Shown here: piece by piece, positions 58,191 to 64,000 of the stretch | Numbering within the stretch: position 1 is the first letter of the stretch | Layout: the number at the start of each line of letters is the position of its first letter | NCBI GenBank assembly: GCA_964017235.1 | Contig: OZ024929.1 | Span: 162,239,609-162,303,608 of the forward strand | Reading direction: 5' to 3' | From: Sabellastarte sp. h YS-2021 | Lineage: Eukaryota; Annelida; Polychaeta; Sabellida; Sabellidae | Length of the DNA: 64,000 nt | Position numbers and translations under genes: made by a program | The notes under the pieces: model-generated | What the model was told of the DNA's origin: nothing | The model's database searches: none | The model's input: the letters and a program-made list of their open reading frames with translations, nothing else

Positions 58191-58870
58191 TCTTCCTTAA
58201 ACTTAATCAATGTGTCAAGTTGAACTGATGTCATTGAACAGTAAGTCAGTTGGGAGCTGAAAACCCTCATTTTTACTTCAAGATGGCCATGACTGTGCTT
58301 GTATTGGAACTCGAAGGTGGAAAGAAAATAAGAATGTCCCTATTTTCTTCTTTAATAAGTGTGCAAAATTTAACTGAGGTCAGCTGAACAATACAATGCA
58401 ATAGATGGAGATTAAAAACTCCATCATTTCACTGCAAGGTGGCCATAACTTCATTCACATTGGGACTTTAAGGTGACCATAAAATAAGAATGTCTCTTTT
58501 ATCATCCTTTATAAGTGCATAAAGTTTAGCTCAGGTCAGTTGAACAATAAGATAGCTGGAGGCTGAAAACTTCCTTTTTTCACTGTAAGGTGACCGTAAC
58601 TTCATTCATATTGCAACTTTAAGGTGACCATGAACTGAGAATGTCCCTTCAATATCAATACACATTATATATGGAAAAAGAATTCCAATTTTATGACTTT
58701 AGGGGGACCATAGCTCCAATTATATTAACAGTTTAAGGTCACCATAAAGTCAGGATAATCCTTAGGTAAATCTTAATATATATGCCAAGTTTGGTTGAAA
58801 AAAGTGAAAAACTAAGTGAACTGGAGGGCTAAAACCGCCTTTTTTGACATTAAGGTGACCTTAAGATTGC
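58190..58870. repeat. Degenerate tandem repeat (about 150 bp)
   Basis: Four loose units carry GATGGCCATGAC / GGTGGCCATAACTTC, GACTTTAAGGTGACCATAAA and AAGAATGTCCCT, near 58281, 58435, 58587 and 58706. Confidence 0.55.
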
Positions 58871-58920
58871 AGATACAGGACTAAAACTTCGGCATGTGAA
58901 ATATTATCAACAAGAGGAGA

Positions 58921-61900
58921 GTGCCCGTGAACGGGCACTGTGTCAGCTGACTGAGTGTTTTTGATTTGTGATGGTGATAATGAGAGGAAAGCATAATTAT
59001 CAGGGAAAGGGCTGTACAGAAATACAGTAAATGGTAACTGAACAGCATGTTCGAAAGATATTCCGAAGCTGACAGAAGAAAAGGACAAAAAAGTTGTGCC
59101 CTGCAAATGGTATTATGAAATAAAGTAACAAGGTAATTGTTTAAGTGTAAAAAGTAGGTTAAAAATATTTAAAGAAATACTATAAATGCAATATCCTCGT
59201 TCGACCATGAAGAAGGGGTCCAAAGGTCAAATCTGACCATACCAAAAGATTCCCAGCCAAAGAATTTAGGATGGTTTACCATCCCAAACCTCTCGGACCA
59301 ATAATAAGTGAGTCATAGGCACTTTTTAAGTTTGGCTATCCTTGTTTGACCTTGACGGAGGGGTCCAAGGTCAAATCTGACCACACAAAAAAATTCCCAG
59401 CCCATGATTTCCTGTAGCTTGTTTACCATCCCAAACCTGTAGGACCAATAATAAGCGAGTTCTAAGCAATTGTAAGTTTGGCTATCCTCAATTGACCTTG
59501 AAGGAGGGGTCCCAGGTCAAATCTGACCACACCAAAAGAATCCCAGCCCATGATTTCCTATATGTTGGTTTACCATCCCAAACCTCCAAGACCAATAATA
59601 CGCGAGTTATAAGCACTTTAAGTTTGGCTATCTTCGTTTGACCTGGAAGGAGGGGTCTAAGGTGAAATCCGACCACACCAAAAGATTCCCAGCCCATGAT
59701 TTTCTATAGGTTGGTTTTCCATTCCAAACCTCTAGGACCAATAATAAGCGAGTTATAAGCACTTTTAAGTTTGGCTATCCTCATTTGACCTTGAAGGAGG
59801 GGTCCAAGGTGAAATCCGACCACACCAAAAAATTCCCAGCTCATGAAAGAAAGCTATTGCTCAGCTATGCCATGACATAGAGGTCTGCAATTTCACTATG
59901 TTATAGCTGACCAAAACGTCTGTGAATAACATATTTAACAAAATACTCTAAATGTAATAGTTTTCAAGTTACAACTGATTTACTCAAGAGTGAGAACCTC
60001 AAAGGAACTATTACTCAGCTATGCAATGAGCTACATGTCTGAATTTTTGCTCTGTTATAGCTCACCTAAAAGTAGGTGAACAACATATTTAAGCAAAATA
60101 CTGTAAATGCAATAGTTTTCAAGTTACAACTGATTTACTCAATAGTGAGAACCTGAAAATAGCTATTGCTCCGCTATGCCATGAGCTATAGGTCTGTAAT
60201 TTCACTATGTTATAGCTAACCCAAAAGTAGGTGAACAATATATTTTAACAAAATACTCCAAATGCAATATTTTTCAAGTTATAGCCGATTTACTCAACAG
60301 TCAGTGCCTGAGAATAGCTATTGCTCAGTTGTGCCATGAGCTACAGGTCTGTAATTTCACTATGTTATAGCTGACCCAAAAGTAGCTGAATAACATATTT
60401 GCACAAATTTCTGTAAAGGCAATAGTTTTCCAATTACAACTGATTTACTCAACAGTGAGAACTTCAAAGTAGCTATTACTCAGCTATGCAATGAGCCACA
60501 GGTCTGGAACTTCACTATGTTATAGCTGACCCAAAAGTAGGTGAACAACATATTTAAGCGAAATACTGTAAATGCAATAGTTTTGAAGTTACAACTGATT
60601 TACTCAATAGTGATGACCTCAAAGTAGCTATTACTCAGCTATGCCATGAGCTACAGGTCTGAAATTTTACTATGTTATAGCTGACCCAAAAGTAGGTGAA
60701 CAACATATTTAAGCAAAATACTGTAAATGCAATAGTTTTCAAGTTACAACTGATTTACTCAATAGTGATGACCTAAAAGTAGCTATTACTCAGCTATGCC
60801 ATGAGCTACAGGTCTGAAATTTTACTATGTTATAGCTGACCCAAAAGTAGCTGAATAACATATTTATACAAAATTCTCTAAATGCAATAGTTTTCCAATT
60901 ACAACTGATTTACTCAATAGTGAGAACTTTAAAGTAGCTATTACTCAGCTATGCCATGACCTACAGATCTGAAATTTCACTATGTTATAGCTGGTCCAAA
61001 AGTAGCTGAATAACATATTTATACGAAATTCTCTAAATGCAATAGGTTTTAAGTTACAAGTGATTTACTCAATAGTGAGAACTTCAAAGTAGCTATTACT
61101 CAGCTATGCAATGAGCCACAGATCTGAAACTTCACTATGTTATAGCTGATCCCAAAATAGGTGAATAATATATTTAAACAAAATACTGTAAATGCAATAG
61201 TTTCCAAGTTATAAGTGATTTACTCAACAGTAATAACCTAAAAGTAGCTATTACTCAGCTATGCCATGAGCTACAGGTCTGAAATTTTACTATGTTATAG
61301 CTGACCCAAAAGTAGCTGAATAACATATTTATACGAAATTCTCTAAATGCAATAGTTTTCAAGTTATAAGCGATTTACTCAACAGTGATAACCTAAAAGT
61401 AGCTATTACTCAGCTATGCCATGAGCTATAGGTCTAAAATTTTACTATGTTATAGCTGACCCAAAAGTAGCTGAATAACATATTTATACGAAATTCTCTA
61501 AATGCAACAGTTTTTAAGTTACAAGTGATTTTACTCATGATGGAAGTTACTGAAAAGCCCAAAAGTAGCTATTACTCACTTAGCTATTGAGACAGGCACC
61601 CAACTTACTCACCATATTGTAGCTATGAAAAAAGTAGCTGAATAACATATTTTCACAAAATGCTCTAAATGCAACACTTTTCAAGTTATAAATGATTTTG
61701 TGCATGATTTCATGAATTTTAATGCATTAAAAATTATTAAAAAAATTTATTAAAAAAAAAGTAAGACAGATCCAGGTCTCATACTCACACAAGAGAATCT
61801 ACCTGTGGCCTAGTACATATATGCAAGATATGAGAGAAATCCCTCCAATAGTCACTGAGAAAATTGTGATTAAGTGTTGAAATTTTCACACTTTTGATGG

Positions 61901-62090
61901 GGGTACCCCCCTTGTAATGTCTCTAGCAAACAGACGAACAGACAGATTTGCATGCCTTGAACAATTTTTCATCCTCGATAGATAAGGTATCTTTTAAAAA
62001 AAACAGCACGTCTCTAGGCCTTGTAGTTTTGGAGGAGAAGTTGTTCACGCGTACGCGGACGCCCACGCCGAAGAGTGACGACATAAAAAG
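58921..62090 (+). mobile_element. Pearl/Helentron-like non-autonomous element B
   Basis: Same plan and orientation as element A. The head hairpin GTGCCCGT-GA-ACGGGCAC (58921-58938) is followed by TGTGTCAGCTGACT. Then come 145-bp units (59200-59850), about 12 units of the 155-bp satellite (59850-61690), the AT-rich segment and the unique tail with CAGACGAACAGACAG. The tail ends GTGACGACATAAAAAG and lacks the 12-bp hairpin present at 6887 and 20776. The core is much shorter than in element A, and the 784/787/477 pattern is absent. Confidence 0.65.
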
Positions 62091-62200
62091 TAGCTGAATA
62101 AGTTATTCCAAGAAAACGCCAAAATCCTGACCGTTTTTGAGATACAGATCAAGTACCCATTTAAAAAAAATTTACGAAAATAAAATGCCTCCCCTTCAGG

Positions 62201-62582
62201 TAGGGCTGTGACGGGTACAAAATAAGGGCATTGAGTACTCGCCCTCTGACAACCGGCCCGAATTCGAGTAACCGCGAGATTTAGTTCCCACTATTAGAAG
62301 TCTTCTGTAAACAAATAGTCGATTCCGGAAATGAAACTTTTGAAGAAAAACGTCTCCTATTTAACCAGATATTATAGATTATGGAGTAAATTATAGGTTG
62401 TCAAGCGAAAACAACAACTTTAATTGATGTTATGTGACGGAAATGCTGAAATGCAGCATATTTTACACAAACGTTTCATTACGTGGGCGAAAATACAATA
62501 CCTCGTGAGTACTTAAAATGGACTCGAGTACTACCCAAGAACGACTCGTCTACCGAGGCTCGAGTACTCGTTTGCAGCCTTA
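62201..62582. mobile_element. hAT-like MITE (382 bp)
   Basis: CCTTCAGG duplicated at 62193-62200 and 62583-62590. The ends are TAGGGCTGTGACGGGTAC and, inverted, TAAGGCTGCAAACGAGTACT. TAGGGCTG-type ends with 8-bp duplications are typical of hAT elements. Non-coding. Confidence 0.8.
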
Positions 62583-62590
62583 CCTTCAGG

Positions 62591-62905
62591 CATCTATGGT
62601 CCGATTGATCAGAACATCCTTTCCGACCTGCGGATTTAGGTCTAGAATGTACCTGATAAATTTTATAGCACAGGTGTGTGTGGTTTTTTCTGAAACACGA
62701 TGACGGGGTGTTTTTGAAAAAAGCTTAAGGTCTCCACAAAGTATCCCAAAAATTTTTCCCACCCCTATAGTTTAAAAGAAAGATAAGAAGGAAAGAAAAA
62801 TTTGAAAGCCCAAGAAGTTATTCAAGGGAGACCATAATCCTGTGGCGGCGGCGATCAGTCAAACTTACTTGAAAACAAATAAGCGCCCCTGACGGGCCGC
62901 TTAAT
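62591..62905. mobile_element. Helentron-like 3' tail remnant
   Basis: GTGGCGGCGGCG (about 62842) precedes an imperfect hairpin AAGCGCCCC-T-GAC-GGGCCGCTT (62881-62902) and AATTA. It is nearly the same tail as at 55593-55618. No matching head was found nearby. Confidence 0.45.
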
Positions 62906-62955
62906 TACAAAGAAAATGTTCCACAACAAACATTACATTAGTTAAGGGCACTTAC

Positions 62956-63127
62956 TCATCATCTGAACAGGCATGGGAGAAAGCATGCAGTTTTCCTCCC
63001 AGTATATGCAGCAAACACCAGCAAAGTACAGCACTGGCAAGGGCCGTAAGCGAGATGTGAAGACTCCGGGCAAAACTGAACAGGTGAAATAAAGCACCCC
63101 AGCGACTGCTACTCACTTCAGGGACAA
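62956..63127 (-). CDS. NDC1: NDC1 exon (VVP / membrane helix), most N-terminal in window
   Basis: Acceptor CATTATCACAG, 172 bp, donor GTAAGT. Encodes VVPEVSSSRWGALFHLFSFA, then RSLHISLTALASAVLCWCLL, then HILGGKLHAFSHACSDDE. It matches the NDC1 segment beginning VVPSIPCSRL, which crosses the membrane. The two-base end (GA) fits the exon at 37633-37750 across a 25-kb intron. Confidence 0.92.
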
Positions 63128-63774
63128 CTGTGATAATGTTAAAGGAAATAATTAGTTTATCCTCATACATACATTAGGTTATTAGTGTATCTTTGAAAAG
63201 GTAAACAAAGCACCCCAGCAACTACAAACTGCTGGAATAACTGTCTTAGTAAGACAAAAAAAATTATTATCTCAATATCTACCCAATTTTACTGTAACTT
63301 AGAAGTAAAGAGTGCTGAGATTAGTTGAAAGACCAATATACTAGACATTTGTATGAATTGGAATCATAAATAGAATTCAAGATAAAATACTTGATTTACA
63401 AATTTACTTGCAAGCCATTAAGTTGTTTGAAATTTCATTACTAAACAAAATTAACATTTATAATGCAATTATAATTGCTTTAAATTTATTCACTACCAAA
63501 ATCAGATACACAATCATGCAAATTACAGATCTGTTACAAAATTACACTTGTTATTTAATGAAAGCATTAATAATTAGTCAGAAGAACTGAAAAAAAAAAA
63601 CAAGAAAAATGTTTTTGCTTACAACAACAAAGCATTCGCAAAGGTTAGATGCAATATAGTATAAAAGTAGAAAAACATTTTTGAAAAAAAAGGAACTAGC
63701 AGTCCTGAGAGAAGTGAAAGTTAAGCAGACAGTGAATAGCTTTATTCATTAACATGAAAGAACAAGCAATCAGT
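63128..63774. other. NDC1 intron, little recognised
   Basis: AT-rich. At 63197-63250 a stretch (AAAGCACCCCAGC...AACTGT) resembles the 5' part of the adjacent exon (63081-63130). Confidence 0.4.
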
Positions 63775-64000
63775 GCCTGTAAACAGGCTCTGTGTCAGCT
63801 GACTTTGTGTTTGAGTACAAAAGGACACAAAAGCTGTGTGCTGCAAATGGTTTTGAGAAGTATAAATTTAACTGTTAAGGTGCTTCCTAAGGAGCTACTG
63901 AGGACCTGGTTCATAACAAAGGTAGAGAGTTCCAAAAGTAGATGCATAGTGACTTGTCATACTTTAATAATGATATATGGGTTTTGTAAACTTTGAAGTC
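63775..64000 (+). mobile_element. Head of a third pearl-like element (runs off window)
   Basis: Diverged hairpin GCCTGT-AA-ACAGGC (63775-63788), then TGTGTCAGCTGACTTTGTG, then AAAGCTGTGTGCTGCAAATG, matching the heads at 14459 and 58921. The core should follow beyond 64000. Confidence 0.55.

Larger units (their letters stand above)
24839..63127 (-). other. NDC1: NDC1 gene span (transmembrane nucleoporin)
   Basis: NDC1 is a multipass protein of the nuclear envelope that anchors the nuclear pore complex and helps insert new pores. Eleven minus-strand exons carry its conserved blocks in the right order: VVP-x-[57 protein letters not shown] and RATLKAALYNI. Splice phases agree at every junction I could test. 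The N-terminal exons are upstream of 64000. The Ser/Pro-rich middle seen in vertebrates is short or missing, and the last exon is unsettled. The identification rests on remembered family sequence, not a search. Confidence 0.9.

Overview
The window is eukaryotic and most likely from an invertebrate, with a mollusc the best guess. It has spliced exons with GT/AG borders, introns, DIRS, LINE and hAT-like transposable elements, and large tandem arrays. I see no operons, bacterial genes or CRISPR. The mollusc guess is inference. It rests on the 'pearl'-like elements (tandem cores between a head and a tail hairpin, as described from bivalves) and on repeats rich in 'caaggtcaaggtca'.

Only one host gene can be supported: NDC1, the transmembrane nucleoporin, on the minus strand. 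I reconstruct eleven exons from 63127 down to 24839, with compatible phases and recognisable NDC1 protein blocks. The N-terminal exons lie beyond 64000. A poorly supported last exon may sit at 22649-22730. One NDC1 intron is about 25.2 kb (37751-62955) and is filled with nested mobile elements.

Layout. 1-5045: DIRS retrotransposon copy 1 (minus strand), cut by the window edge and broken by frameshifts and a stop. 5046-13135: related satellite arrays (155, 133 and 321 bp units), interrupted at 6915-7935 by the ORF1 remnant of a second DIRS family. 13380-13832: terminal repeat of a third DIRS family. 14459-20803: a complete pearl/Helentron-like element with head hairpin, 145-bp repeats, a hierarchical 155-bp array and a tail hairpin. 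20847-22626: a second element of the same architecture holding a DIRS RNase H remnant. 22.6-38 kb: NDC1 exons with hAT-like MITEs, LINE fragments and three copies of another hairpin-headed repeat in the introns. 37876-51165: DIRS copy 2 with both terminal repeats, split by four independent insertions, among them a 5'-truncated L1/Tx1-like LINE and a TG...CA element that itself carries a non-autonomous DIRS element with its internal complementary region. 51967-57576: a terminal-inverted-repeat element with an 8-bp target duplication, composed almost wholly of tandem arrays and itself carrying two further insertions. 58921-62090: a second pearl-like element. 62201-62582: another hAT-like MITE. 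62956-63127: NDC1 exon. 63775-64000: head of a third pearl-like copy.

The main theme is Helentron-like non-autonomous elements. In several families a short arm just after a 5' hairpin reappears as the first arm of the 3' hairpin, while the tandem array between them differs from family to family.
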